A DNA stretch of 64,000 bases, from contig CAWJXA010000007.1 in the NCBI GenBank assembly GCA_963846715.1, positions 1 to 64,000 of the forward strand, in the 5' to 3' direction. Source of the stretch: Bog-257 sp963846715. GTDB lineage: Bacteria; Acidobacteriota; Terriglobia; Terriglobales; Acidobacteriaceae. The stretch's first letter is position 1, and every line of letters begins with the position of its first letter. A model generated the notes under the pieces. That model had not been told where the DNA came from. It made no database searches and saw only the letters and a list, made by a program, of their open reading frames with translations. Shown here one piece after another: positions 43,417 through 51,971 of the stretch. A program made the position numbers and the translations under genes.

Positions 43417-43488
43417 ATGTATATCGGCATCGGGACCGTCGTCCTTATCATCATCATCGTTGTCGTCGTCCTGGCCCTGCGCAGGTAG
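43417..43488 (+). CDS. 23-residue single-helix membrane peptide
   Basis: ATG 43417 to TAG 43488 encodes MYIGIGTVVLIIIIVVVVLA followed by LRR. A strong ribosome-binding site GAGAGGA lies about 7 nt upstream. The peptide is one hydrophobic helix with a basic C-terminus, of the type conserved in actinobacteria and usually unannotated. It stands alone between the glycosyltransferase gene and a strong hairpin. Confidence 0.6.
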   Translation: MYIGIGTVVLIIIIVVVVLALRR

Positions 43489-43688
43489 TGGCCCGCACTG
43501 GCGAGAACGCTCCGCGGCGCGGGTCCAGGACGGGAGAGGTGTCCGGCCCGCCGCCGACCTCAGGTCTGAAGAACCGTCCTGGGTCTCTGGGCCGAGGACG
43601 CCCGCTAGGCCCCGCGGGGTGCGAGCTGCTGGCCGGGAACGGCCACCCGCATCCGCGCGCCGGGCCAGATCCCGGGACCAGGCTTGGC

Positions 43689-43715
43689 CGAAGGGGAAAG
43701 CCAGCCCCGTTCGGC
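43689..43715. repeat. Palindromic intergenic element, copy C (partial)
   Basis: CCGAAGGGG (43689-43697) faces CCCCGTTCGG (43706-43715), followed by cgttaaaaatctctaaaaat. The GTTCGGCxTxAAAAT half matches copies A and B. Confidence 0.45.
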
Positions 43716-43755
43716 GTTAAAAATCTCTAAAAATCCTCTTGGACCTATGAGGTAC

Positions 43756-43790
43756 GTGCGGCCGGCGCCCGGCATGGGCGCCGGCCGCAC
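43756..43790. terminator. Strong 15-bp stem-loop
   Basis: GTGCGGCCGGCGCCC (43756-43770) and GGGCGCCGGCCGCAC (43776-43790) are perfect inverted repeats with a 5-nt loop. Likely terminator of the small-peptide transcript. The rest of 43489-44104 shows no gene. Confidence 0.7.
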
Positions 43791-44104
43791 GGCTGCCGTG
43801 CCGGCGTTCGCAACGCCGGCGGAGCAGCGGAAAGCTCCGGCCGGGCGCGCGAAGGGCCGAGCCGGCCCCGGTACCGGAGTGTTCCCGGCCCCGGTCGCGG
43901 CCCCGCGGCGGGGCCGTCCTCTCCTGCCCATCCCCGACGAGATCGCAGGTTACGTACCCAAATGTAAAATTTTTGGGACATGATCGCATTACAGTTGCGG
44001 CAACGCGTACTGAGGGCGGTCAAGGGCCCGGAAAGGGCCGTAGCAAGCGAGGATGCGAACGATGGGAAACCACGGAGGAACCAGCTCCAGACCTCGCGAC
44101 GACG

Positions 44105-46633
44105 ATGCCGAGGCGCCGGCCGGCGCCCGCGAAGACATCGACGAACTTCAAGCTGCTGAGCTCGCAGGCCTTTACCTTGCGTAACTGGCCAGTGTCGTGG
44201 CGGCTGTTCGCCGTGATCATGCTGACGCTCGCCATGGGCCTGGTCTTCGGCGGCCTGCGGGTCGCCGCGGCGACGGACAGCGCCGCCCAGTTCAACCGGG
44301 TATCGCAGCTCGCCAGCCTCGGCCAGCAAGACACCAGCCTGATCCAGGCCCTGGAGAACGAACGCGACCGGACGTGCGGCCAGCGTCAGCGATTCCGGAG
44401 CCCTCCAGCCCTCGTACAACGCGACCGACGTGGCGGCGGCCAAGGTCCAGGCACTGGCCGCCGGCGTCGGCGGTTCCTTCCCGGCGGACATCCAGGCCAA
44501 GGTGGCCGCCGTGCGCTCCGCGATCGGCAGCCTCGGCCACCTGCGCGACGTGGCCCAGCCCTGCTCGTCGGCGCTGGCGGTGATCGCCTACTACGCCGTC
44601 CCCATCAACGCCATGATGGCCCTGAACGGCCAGATCGCGCAGGGCGCCAATGATCCCGCGCTCGCCAACGACGTGCAGACGCTCAGTGCGCTGTCCCAGG
44701 AAAAGGACCAGGTCGCTCAGCAGCGCGCGATCCTTTTCGACGCTTTCACGCAGGGCAAGTTCGCTAACGCCGAGGAGCAGGCGCTGTTCACCGTGGCGGC
44801 GGGGCAGGGCGCCGACGCGACGGCCTTCAACGCGACCGCCACGCCCGCCGAGCAGAGCTCCTTCACCCGTGTCGTGGCCGGGCCGAAGGTCACGACGGCC
44901 GTGAACATCGAGCAGTATGTCGTCAACACCGGCAGCCTGGACATCAGCACCGGCGCCCTGGGCATCAGCGCGCAGAAGGCGCCCGGCGCGTGGTACTCGG
45001 CGGTGTCCGACACGATCGACAAAATGCAGACCGTCGAGCTGGGGGTAGCCCAGAACATCGTCGCGCGCGCCCAGGTCCTGCAGCAGGGCGCGGAGCGGTC
45101 CGCGCTCTTCATCGGCCTCCTGACGGCGGCGATCCTGATCCTGGTGCTCATCGCGACCTTCGCCGTCGCCAGGTCCCTGGTCCTGCCGCTGCGCCGGCTG
45201 CAGGAAGGCGCCCTCGACATCGCCACGGTGCAGCTGCCGGAGCGGGTCCGCCAGCTCGACGAAAGCCCGGACCCGGCGGCGAGCCTGGAAGTGGCGCCGA
45301 TCGACGTGCTGTCCGTCGACGAGATCGGCCAGGTCGCCCGCGCGTTCGACCAGGTGCACGCCGAGGCGGTGCGGCTCGCCGGAAACGAGGCGCTGCTGCG
45401 CCGGAGCTTCAACGCGGTGTTCGTCAGCCTGTCCCGGCGCAGCCAGTCGCTGATCGAGCGGCTGGCGCGGATGATCGACTCCCTGGAGCAGAACGAGGAA
45501 GATCCCGGCCGGCTGGCCAACCTGTTCGCGATGGACCACCTGGTCACCCGGATGCGCCGGAACTCCGAGAACCTCCTCCTGCTCGCCGGGCACGAGGGCG
45601 CGCGGAAGTGGAGCGAGCCGGTTCCGCTCACCGACGTGACCCGGGCCGCCATATCGGAGATCGAGCAGTACAACCGGGTGGCGCTGAAGATCCAGCCCGG
45701 GGTCATGGTCTCGGGCCACGCGGTGTCCGACGTGGTGCACCTGCTGGCCGAGCTGATCGAGAACGCCACGGTCTTCTCCGCCAGCGATAACCGGGTGCTG
45801 GTGTCGGTCCAGGAACTGACCAGCGGGGGCGTGCTGATCCAGGTGAGCGACAACGGCGTCGGCATTTCCCCGGCCCGGCTGGCGGAGATCAACCGGCGGC
45901 TCGACGATCCGCCCGCGATCGACGATTCGGTATCCCGGCACATGGGACTGTTCGCGGTGGCGCGGCTGGCCCAGCGGCACGGGGTGCGCGTCCGGCTGCG
46001 CGCCGGGACGCCGCAAGGGCTGACCGCCCTGGTCTGGCTGCCGGACAGCCTGGCCGAGCGGGGAAACATCCTGTACGGCGACATGCCGCAACGGCTCGGC
46101 GGCCCCCAGGCCAGGCACACGCCCGGCCAGCACGCCGCCCCCGGCCCCGCCGTCGCCGGTCCCGCTCTCACCGGTCCCGCCGCCGCGCGAGGCGGTCCGG
46201 CGTGAGACGGTGCCGCGTGAGACGGTGCCGCGTGAGCCGGTGCCGCGTGAGACGGTGCCGGCCGCTGGTCGACGCCGAGCTGGTTCCGTAACCGCCGGGC
46301 GCCCGAGGGGCCGGCCGCAGGCCGGCGGCGGCATGCCCGCCACGGACAGGTGGGCCGGAGGCCTGCAGGCCGCGCAGATCATCGCCAATCCGGTCCGGGG
46401 CGACCGCATGGTCGCCGGGATGCCGGTGCGAGTGCCGCACGCGAACCTCCTGCCCGGATCCGTGGACGGCGGCCAGCGCGCCGCCGGCCGTCCGGCCGAC
46501 GGTCACGGGGGCCAGGCCACGCTGCCGCAGCGATCACCCGAGCTGGCTCGCAGCCGGCTGAGCGGCTTCCAGCGCGGAGCCCGCCGGGCTGAGGGTCAGA
46601 CACCCCACGCAGGAGATGAGAACGGACCGTTGA
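44105..46633 (+). CDS. NIT-domain sensor kinase-like ATPase (frameshifted)
   Basis: One membrane helix (FAVIMLTLAMGLVFGGLRVA) near the N-terminus is followed by a nitrate/nitrite-sensing-type helical extracellular domain (to about residue 330). A second helix (SALFIGLLTAAILILVLIAT) leads to a HAMP-like linker and a kinase-like region. HATPase motifs are LLAELIENATVFSASDNRV (N-box), VLIQVSDNGVGISPARL (G1) and GLFAVARLAQRHGVRVRLRA (G2). The frame shifts near 44375 and again near 46205, and the C-terminal tail SRLSGFQRGARRA lies in other frames. No phospho-acceptor histidine box is obvious, which fits CvnA-type proteins that act with a small GTPase. The start is uncertain; ATG 44105 is used. Probably translationally coupled to the roadblock gene. 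Confidence 0.75.
46201..46260 (+). repeat. Four tandem copies of a 15-bp unit
   Basis: CGTGAGACGGTGCCG is repeated at 46201, 46216, 46231 (one C/A difference) and 46246. In one frame it encodes PRETV/PREPV repeats in the kinase's low-complexity tail. The frame change of the kinase gene lies beside it. Confidence 0.8.
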
Positions 46634-47034
46634 GCTACGCATACCGCCGGGACCTGGACTGGCTCGTCACCGACTTCACCACGCGGGTCCCGGACGCCGC
46701 GCACGCGGTCGTGGTATCGGCGGACGGTCTCATGCTGGCGATGTCGCAGGATATCCCGCAGGCCTTCGCCGAGCAGTTCGCGGCCATCACCTGCGGGCTG
46801 GCCAGCCTGATGCAGGGCGCCGCCCGGATCTTCGAGGCCGGGATGCCCACCCAGGGCCTGGTGGAGATGAAGGCCGGCCTGATGCTCATCAAGGTGATCA
46901 GCGACGGCTCCAGCCTGGCCGTCCTGGCCGCTCCGGAATGCGACACGGACCTGGTCTCCTACGAGATGACGCTGCTGGTCGAGGCGGTCGGCGAGGCGCT
47001 GACGCCGGCCGCTCGCGCCCAGCGCGCTTACTGA
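46630..47034 (+). CDS. Roadblock/LC7 domain protein (CvnB-like)
   Basis: A 134-residue protein starting at TTG 46630 (LSYAYRRDLDWLVTDFTTRV). The roadblock fold contains AHAVVVSADGLMLAMS, ITCGLASLMQGAARIFEAG, LMLIKVISDGSSLAVLAAPE and YEMTLLVEAVGEALTPAAR. In actinobacterial conservons, kinase-like CvnA, roadblock CvnB, DUF742 CvnC and GTPase CvnD follow one another. Here only the first two are present because the sequence changes source about 60 bp downstream. The start overlaps a TGA of the kinase tail (TTGA). Confidence 0.85.
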   Translation: MSYAYRRDLDWLVTDFTTRVPDAAHAVVVSADGLMLAMSQDIPQAFAEQFAAITCGLASLMQGAARIFEAGMPTQGLVEMKAGLMLIKVISDGSSLAVLAAPECDTDLVSYEMTLLVEAVGEALTPAARAQRAY

Positions 47035-47089
47035 GCGCTCACGCGCGTATTGTCGGTCGACATGGCCGAGCTGATCGTCGACAACTGGG

Positions 47090-47107
47090 ACCTGAGCGCG
47101 CGTCGCC
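47090..47107. other. Contig junction between two genomes
   Basis: Left of here the sequence is G+C-rich actinobacterial, right of here it is acidobacterial. On the minus strand the CoA-ligase reading frame matches its family through IVIYMESIGDARS and then becomes unrelated (GPSCRRS). A short shared G+C-rich stretch (TGAGCGCGCGTCGCC) covers the point. Confidence 0.8.
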
Positions 47108-47836
47108 GATGGATTCCATGTAGATCACGATGCTGTGGGTCCGCGGATCATTGCCGAAATAGTCGACTAGGTCGCCCCAGTTCACATCGAGCATGGAGCC
47201 GATGGAGACAAACGCGGAGAACCCGACATTTTCACGCAGACTCCAGTCCAGAACAGCGGTGCAGAGTGCCCCACTCTGGCTGATGAAGGCCACATTTCCC
47301 GGCCGGGCGACGGTATGAGCAAACGTTGCATTGAACCCGCGAACGGGATTCATTACCCCCAGACAGTTAGGCCCGATAAGGCGCATCTTGCCGCGAATCA
47401 TCTCCGAGATCTGCCGCTCCAGCTCTTTTCCGTGCTCGCCATGCTCCTTGAAGCCGGCGGAGATGACGATGGCGGCGGGAATGCCCAGCTCCACCGATTC
47501 GGCAATCAGGCCAGGCACGGTGTCGGCCGGAGTCGTAATAACCACCAAGTCCACTTTGTCGGGAAGTTCTCGAACGCTGGGATATGCCTTGATGCCCAAC
47601 ACGTTGGAACGCTTGGCGTTAACCGGAAAAACCGTACCGCCAAACGGGCTGCTCAGCAGGTTCCATAACACCGAGCGGCCCACACTTCCCGCGCGCTCCG
47701 ACGCCCCGATTACGGCGACACTGCGGGGTGAAAACAGCGGGTCGAGAGGATGCTGTTCTGAACGGTAGACATCGGACGACGGATCGACTTTGATGGCGCC
47801 GGCAGTTGCCGGTTTGGCGGCAGATACAGTAGTCAT
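47098..47836 (-). CDS. ADP-forming acyl-CoA synthetase, N-terminal part (truncated)
   Basis: From ATG 47836 (GAGGGA upstream) the protein has a CoA-binding Rossmann domain: RSVAVIGASERAGSVGRSVL, then FPVNAKRSNVLGIKAYPSV, VDLVVITTPADTVPGLIAES. The ligase-CoA region has MRLIGPNCLGVMNPVRG and VAFISQSGALCTAVLDWSLR. Such alpha-domain proteins belong to the acetate-CoA ligase (ADP-forming)/Pat-like group, often fused to an ATP-grasp beta domain and a GNAT domain. Only about 246 residues are present; the rest was lost at the junction. The frame runs on to a chance stop at 47039. Confidence 0.8.
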
Positions 47837-48053
47837 TCATTCCCTCACAAGACTAACTTTCAGTCTAAGCCTTTGCTGGAAAGTGGGCAGAGAACTCTTC
47901 ACAGAACAAGGTGACGGGGATCACAATTCGCCATTCGCGTGCCTCCGGGTTGGACAACCTCCCATCACCGCGCCTCCCAAACGCGGAATGATACAATGCC
48001 CATTCCCGCGTAAAAATCTGCGGCGATGCGCCCCCTGAACTGGATCCCGACAC

Positions 48054-49106
48054 TTGGCACAACAGACGACAGAAACCCGCATTGTTACTTACGCCGACGC
48101 TGGCGTGGACATCGAACGCTCCAATCGTACCAAGCAGCGCATCAAGTACCTCGCCCATAAGACCTTCAATCGCGGCGTGTTGAGCGAGATTGGCGGCTTC
48201 GGCGGCCTCTTCGCCATCGACAAGAAAAAATACACCGATCCCGTGCTCGTCTCCAGCGTGGATGGTGTCGGTACCAAGCTGAAAATCGCCTTTGAAATGA
48301 ATCTGCACCACACCGTCGGCGCCGACCTGGTGAACCATTGCGTGAACGACATCGCGGTACAGGGCGCCGCGCCTATGTTCTTCATGGACTACTTCTCCAC
48401 CGGCAAGCTCCAGCCGGAAATCGCCGAAAAAGTGGTAGCCGGAATCGCCGATGCCTGCAAGCAGAATGGATGCGCCCTTATTGGCGGCGAGACCGCCGAA
48501 ATGCCGGGCTTTTACGCCAATGGTGAGTACGATTTAGCAGGCTTTATCGTCGGAGTAGTGAACCGCGACAGACTGCTCACAGGCAAAGCCGTGCAAGCCG
48601 GCGATGTACTCATCGGTCTCCCTTCGACCGGGCTGCACACCAACGGCTATGCCCTCGCGCGCAAGTTGTTTTTCACCGTCGCGCGTTACACACCCGACTC
48701 CTATGTCAATGAGATTAAGGGCAAAGTTGGGACAGAATTGATGAAATCCCACAAGAGCTATTGGCCCATCATGCGACGCATGATCGAAGCCGATGCGGTT
48801 TCGGCCATGGCGCACATTACCGGCGGCGGCATTACCGAGAACTTGCCCCGGGTGCTGCCCAAAGGCGTCGGGGCGATTGTCGAGATCAACTCCTGGCCAG
48901 TATCACCCATCTTCGAGCACCTGCAGAAGATTGGCAACGTTCCGCAAGACGAGATGCTCCGGACCTTCAACATGGGCATCGGCATGATTCTGGTAGTGCC
49001 GGCGAAGAAATTCAAGAAAGTGCAGACCATCCTCGAACGCTGCGGGGAAAAGGGCTACACCATCGGCCGCATCGTGAAGGGCGAAAAGCGAGTTACCTAC
49101 CAGTAG
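48054..49106 (+). CDS. purM: Phosphoribosylformylglycinamidine cyclo-ligase (AIR synthetase)
   Basis: A 350-residue protein, a complete PurM: TYADAGVDIERSN at the start, PVLVSSVDGVGTKLKIAFEM (ATP/substrate loop), ADLVNHCVNDIAVQGAAPMF, LIGGETAEMPGFYANGEYDL, GDVLIGLPSTGLHTNGYALA and HITGGGITENLPRVLP. It catalyses ATP-dependent cyclisation in purine synthesis. The start is TTG at 48054. The SelD family shares the fold but has a catalytic Cys/Sec motif not present here. Length is standard. Confidence 0.95.
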   Translation: MAQQTTETRIVTYADAGVDIERSNRTKQRIKYLAHKTFNRGVLSEIGGFGGLFAIDKKKYTDPVLVSSVDGVGTKLKIAFEMNLHHTVGADLVNHCVNDIAVQGAAPMFFMDYFSTGKLQPEIAEKVVAGIADACKQNGCALIGGETAEMPGFYANGEYDLAGFIVGVVNRDRLLTGKAVQAGDVLIGLPSTGLHTNGYALARKLFFTVARYTPDSYVNEIKGKVGTELMKSHKSYWPIMRRMIEADAVSAMAHITGGGITENLPRVLPKGVGAIVEINSWPVSPIFEHLQKIGNVPQDEMLRTFNMGIGMILVVPAKKFKKVQTILERCGEKGYTIGRIVKGEKRVTYQ

Positions 49107-49218
49107 GGCTTTCGGGGCAGTTGACAAAACATTCGCTAAGCGCCAGCAAGCTAGGCCCAAATTCAGCGAGAGCCACGGATGCTTGGACTTTGGTAACGTT
49201 TTCATTGCTGTAGCAATT

Positions 49219-49398
49219 CTAACTCACTGGTTTTGGTGTTTTCTTGCCCTTTGACTCCTCGTCGAACTTGATCTCTCGCGGAAGGTTTTCTTCTAACACC
49301 CAGATGATGTAATCCGGGATTTTCTTATCGCTGTGCGCCGCACACGTCCTCACACGTCTGTGTAGCGATTCTGACAATGTTAGCCTAACCAAACCCAT
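49219..49398 (-). CDS. Ribbon-helix-helix small protein (antitoxin/regulator-like)
   Basis: ATG 49398 to TAG 49219 encodes 59 residues: MGLVRLTLSESLHRRVRTCA, then AAHSDKKIPDYIIWVLEENL and a charged tail. The short beta strand (VRLTLSESL), two helices and LEENL fit a CopG/Arc-like RHH DNA-binding fold. It is divergent from the Panacea gene, with 144 bp between the starts containing several palindromic motifs. Below common length cut-offs and easily missed. Likely a repressor or antitoxin (inference). Confidence 0.55.
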   Translation of the reverse strand: MGLVRLTLSESLHRRVRTCAAHSDKKIPDYIIWVLEENLPREIKFDEESKGKKTPKPVS

Positions 49399-49542
49399 AG
49401 CGGCACCAGACGTACCTAATAGTACATTATTGTCTCTCTTGGTTCCCTATTGGAATTCTTGATACCATTTGGTACCATTAGGGCAGAGTCGGCCCCTTGC
49501 GCGATTGCGACTTGGGGTTCAGGCTAGGAAGCAGGCAAAACG
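49399..49542. promoter_or_regulatory. Divergent regulatory region with palindromic motifs
   Basis: A+T-rich, containing AATAGTACATTATT near 49418-49431 and ATACCATTTGGTACCATT near 49462-49479 (ACCA/TGGT inverted). Likely operator(s) for the RHH protein or the Panacea system. Confidence 0.4.
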
Positions 49543-50121
49543 ATGACGCCCACAGCAAAGCCGGTGCCTAATGAATCGAAGCTGAAAGAGCTTATCGTTT
49601 ATATTGCCAGTCTCTCGGAAAGGGATGACAGCTTTGGCGCAACGAAATTAAACAAGTTGTTGTTCAGGGCTGATTTCACTGCATATGCTCATTGGGGAAG
49701 GCCTATTACCGGGGTGGAGTATTTTGCGCTGGAAAACGGTCCCGCTCCGAAACCAATGAAGAAGCTGTTGCGCCTAATGCAAGAGCAGGGCGAAATTGCG
49801 ATTCGAGAGAAGGATTATTTTGGACATGAGCAACATCGCGTTTTCCCGCTTCGATCTCCCGAACTTGGGGGTGTCAGCAAGGACGAAATGAATCTCCTTT
49901 TCCATCTCATCCAGCATTATTGGGGCGTGAGTGGAACCAGCATAAGCAATGAGTCACACGATTTTCTTGGTTGGTCATTGGCGCAACTGGAGGAAACTAT
50001 ACCGTATGCAGTTGCTCTCGTCGGAAATAGGGAACCGACTTTGGACGAGATAAGACGCGGTTTGGAACTGGAACAGTTTGCTCAGGAGTGCCTTGCCAGG
50101 AACGCATCCAGGAAAAATTAG
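49543..50121 (+). CDS. Panacea-domain (DUF4065/SocA-like) antitoxin candidate
   Basis: A 192-residue protein. Residues about 10-115 match the Panacea domain: KELIVYIASLSERDDSFGAT, KLNKLLFRADFTAYAHWGRP, ITGVEYFALENGPAPKPM. The C-terminal half is helical with HDFLGWSLAQLEETIPYAVA. Panacea domains are modular antitoxins that neutralise many unrelated toxins encoded next to them. ATG 49543. The downstream RelE-like gene overlaps its 3' end by 44 bp on the same strand, a typical order for this family. The gene is more A/T-rich than flanking purM. Confidence 0.8.
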   Translation: MTPTAKPVPNESKLKELIVYIASLSERDDSFGATKLNKLLFRADFTAYAHWGRPITGVEYFALENGPAPKPMKKLLRLMQEQGEIAIREKDYFGHEQHRVFPLRSPELGGVSKDEMNLLFHLIQHYWGVSGTSISNESHDFLGWSLAQLEETIPYAVALVGNREPTLDEIRRGLELEQFAQECLARNASRKN

Positions 50122-50386
50122 GGAGATCATAGAGGAGCCGAGGTTTGCGTTTGAACTTCAGGCCCTCATCCCCAATTCAAAGCGAGCAGACGAGTTTATA
50201 GATGGCACGAAGTGGACGCTTAGCCATGATCCCTTCAGCGGAAGACGCATAAGCAATTCTCATGTTTGGTTTGTGCCGATGGAAGAAATTCCAGGGCTTC
50301 TGCCCGTTGTCCTTTATTACACGTTTGACGACGATTATGTGAACTTTCTCTCAATTCAAGAAACAGTTTACCCGCCTCAAGATTAG
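50078..50386 (+). CDS. RelE/ParE-like toxin candidate
   Basis: Up to 102 residues; conserved-looking sequence begins at about IREIIEEPRFAFELQALIPN. Next are KRADEFIDGTKWTLSHDPFS, then GRRISNSHVWFVPME and LLPVVLYYTFDDDYVNFLSI. The order (two N-terminal helices, DP-x-G loop, and a final beta hairpin vvLYYtFDDDyVnfLsI) fits the RelE/ParE fold. Possible starts are TTG 50078 or TTG 50093 (AGGAG just upstream). No catalytic residues are certain. Overlaps the Panacea gene; together they form a plausible toxin-antitoxin pair. Confidence 0.6.
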   Translation: MLRSALPGTHPGKIREIIEEPRFAFELQALIPNSKRADEFIDGTKWTLSHDPFSGRRISNSHVWFVPMEEIPGLLPVVLYYTFDDDYVNFLSIQETVYPPQD

Positions 50387-50674
50387 CTGCGCTTTTTTTT
50401 TGGGCCGCGCTTGCTTGCTCAGGATGCCTCACCGGTGGCCTTTCCTGTGAGTTCTGAGTGAGGTTCAGCCCTTCCCGACGGCCCGTCACACAGCTAGATT
50501 GAAACGGTCGCCATCGGTGATCAGTTTGTCGTGCGTTCCGCGATTGTTGAACCGGAATTCAAGCCCCTTTTTCTTTTCATCCAATTGAAACAATTCAGGC
50601 CCTTGGTTGACTTGCCCGGCAGGGAACATGGCCTCTAGAATCGCTGTTTGCATCCAAGCGGATTCGGAGGAAGA
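50387..50674. other. Gap after the Panacea locus
   Basis: A run of nine T (50393-50401) follows soon after the stop and may act as terminator. The rest shows no supported gene; it contains the leader of the peroxiredoxin gene with GGAGGAAG just before its ATG. Confidence 0.45.
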
Positions 50675-51160
50675 ATGGCGACCCTGAAAGTTGGCGATGA
50701 GGTACCGGATTTCGAACTCCCTGCAGTGGTAGGAAGCATCAAGCAGCAGTTCAAGTTGAGCGATTACCGGGGCAAGAAGAACGTAGTACTGGCCTTCTAT
50801 CCGGCCGATTGGACGCCCGTGTGCGCCTCCCAATTGCCTGCTTTGAGTTCTGAGACCGAGAGGCTTGCCGGCTATGATGCGCAGGTCGTCGCCATCAGCG
50901 CCGACTCCATCCCCAGCCACACCGCCTGGCAGAAGAAGGAGATCGGCACCCTGAACTTTCCTCTGGCCAGCGATTTCTATCCGCATGGGAATGTGGCCAA
51001 AATTTTCGGAGTCCAGCGCGAGGGTGATCCGCTCCCCGGAGTCAATGAGCGGGCGATATTTATTGTGGACAAAAGCGGGAAGCTGGCATTCGGGAAGGTT
51101 TATCCCCTCGGCCAGGTACCGAGCAATGAGGACATCTTCGAGGTCTTGCGAAAGCTGTAG
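50675..51160 (+). CDS. Peroxiredoxin (AhpC/TSA family)
   Basis: A 161-residue thioredoxin-fold peroxidase. It has DEVPDFELPAVVGSIKQQFK, KNVVLAFYPADWTPVCASQL with the peroxidatic Cys in TPVC, VVAISADSIPSHTAWQKK, FPLASDFYPHGNVAKIFGVQ and ERAIFIVDKSGKLAFGKVY. The residue pattern W-T-P-V-C is a small variation on the usual DFTPVC. Reduces peroxides in the cytoplasm with thioredoxin-type donors. ATG 50675 follows GGAGGAAG closely. Confidence 0.92.
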   Translation: MATLKVGDEVPDFELPAVVGSIKQQFKLSDYRGKKNVVLAFYPADWTPVCASQLPALSSETERLAGYDAQVVAISADSIPSHTAWQKKEIGTLNFPLASDFYPHGNVAKIFGVQREGDPLPGVNERAIFIVDKSGKLAFGKVYPLGQVPSNEDIFEVLRKL

Positions 51161-51210
51161 CTGCCGGACGGGAGTGTGTGCAGCTCTGACTTCGCGGCGT
51201 TGACGGTTGT

Positions 51211-51861
51211 CTACTCGTTAACCGCTCTCAGCGGCAAGGTACGTTCGTCGCGGAAAGCTGGAATCAGAACTTCCAGCACCTTCCTGACGTCTTCGAAATT
51301 GTAGTCCGCGATAAGTTCTGAGCGCTTCGCCACCACCTGGTCGCGCAATAGACCTTCAGTCATCCCGATAAAAGCTGCTCGCACCGCCTGCAGGTTTACA
51401 TCGGAGCGGATTTCGCCGCGCGCTTTCATCTCGGACAGGATTCCGTCCACGACATCGGCAAAGCGGTGAAATCCCTGGCTCAGCAGCACGTCACGGTTAT
51501 CTTTGCGGACGCGCCAGGCTTCCAGCATCATGATCTCTTTTAGGTCCGCATCGTTGTCCAGTTCGATCGCTACCGCCTCTAATACTCCCAGAAGCCGTTC
51601 CGGGGGCGAAGCGTTTCTTTGCGCTGCCTGTACCCGCTCAGCGATGGCGGCCCAGCCGCGGTCAAAAATGGCGGTCAACAAGCCTTGCTTGCTGCCGAAG
51701 TGCTTCATCATCTGGGATTCGCTGGTACCTGCTTCGCGAGAGATGGCTACGGTGCTGGTGTTTTCGTACCCGTTACGTGCGAACAAGCGCTTGCCCGACA
51801 TAAGGATACGGTCGTGCGACGAGATGGAAGGTACAGCCTGCAAGTTAGCATTATCGGGCAT
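51211..51861 (-). CDS. TetR family transcriptional regulator
   Basis: A 216-residue protein. The HTH is at about residues 18-60: DRILMSGKRLFARNGYENTS, TVAISREAGTSESQMMKHFG and SKQGLLTAIFDRGW. The ligand-binding domain is helical (DLKEIMMLEAWRVRKDNRDV, AAFIGMTEGLLRDQVV). It is convergent with the peroxiredoxin gene. Thioredoxin-fold genes lie further upstream on the same strand, so it might regulate redox or envelope genes nearby. ATG 51861. Confidence 0.9.
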   Translation of the reverse strand: MPDNANLQAVPSISSHDRILMSGKRLFARNGYENTSTVAISREAGTSESQMMKHFGSKQGLLTAIFDRGWAAIAERVQAAQRNASPPERLLGVLEAVAIELDNDADLKEIMMLEAWRVRKDNRDVLLSQGFHRFADVVDGILSEMKARGEIRSDVNLQAVRAAFIGMTEGLLRDQVVAKRSELIADYNFEDVRKVLEVLIPAFRDERTLPLRAVNE

Positions 51862-51971
51862 GTCGATTCGGTCATAGCAACCCGACTGGATAGTGAAAGT
51901 TCCGTCAAGGCTCCGAAATTCCTGGAATCCGCCTGGTCTTAGTTGTCGCCGGCTTGCTGACGTCTCCTCCC

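Noticed and set aside
46201..46260. CRISPR-like array
   Set aside because: Units are contiguous 15-bp tandem copies without spacers and lie in coding sequence.
47039..47097. C-terminal 20 residues of the CoA-ligase frame as real protein
   Set aside because: They derive from the other genome past the junction and do not match the family.
48054..49106. selD (selenophosphate synthetase) as an explanation for the PurM-like gene
   Set aside because: All motifs are those of PurM, the SelD Cys/Sec motif is missing, and the gene lies in the other genome's part.
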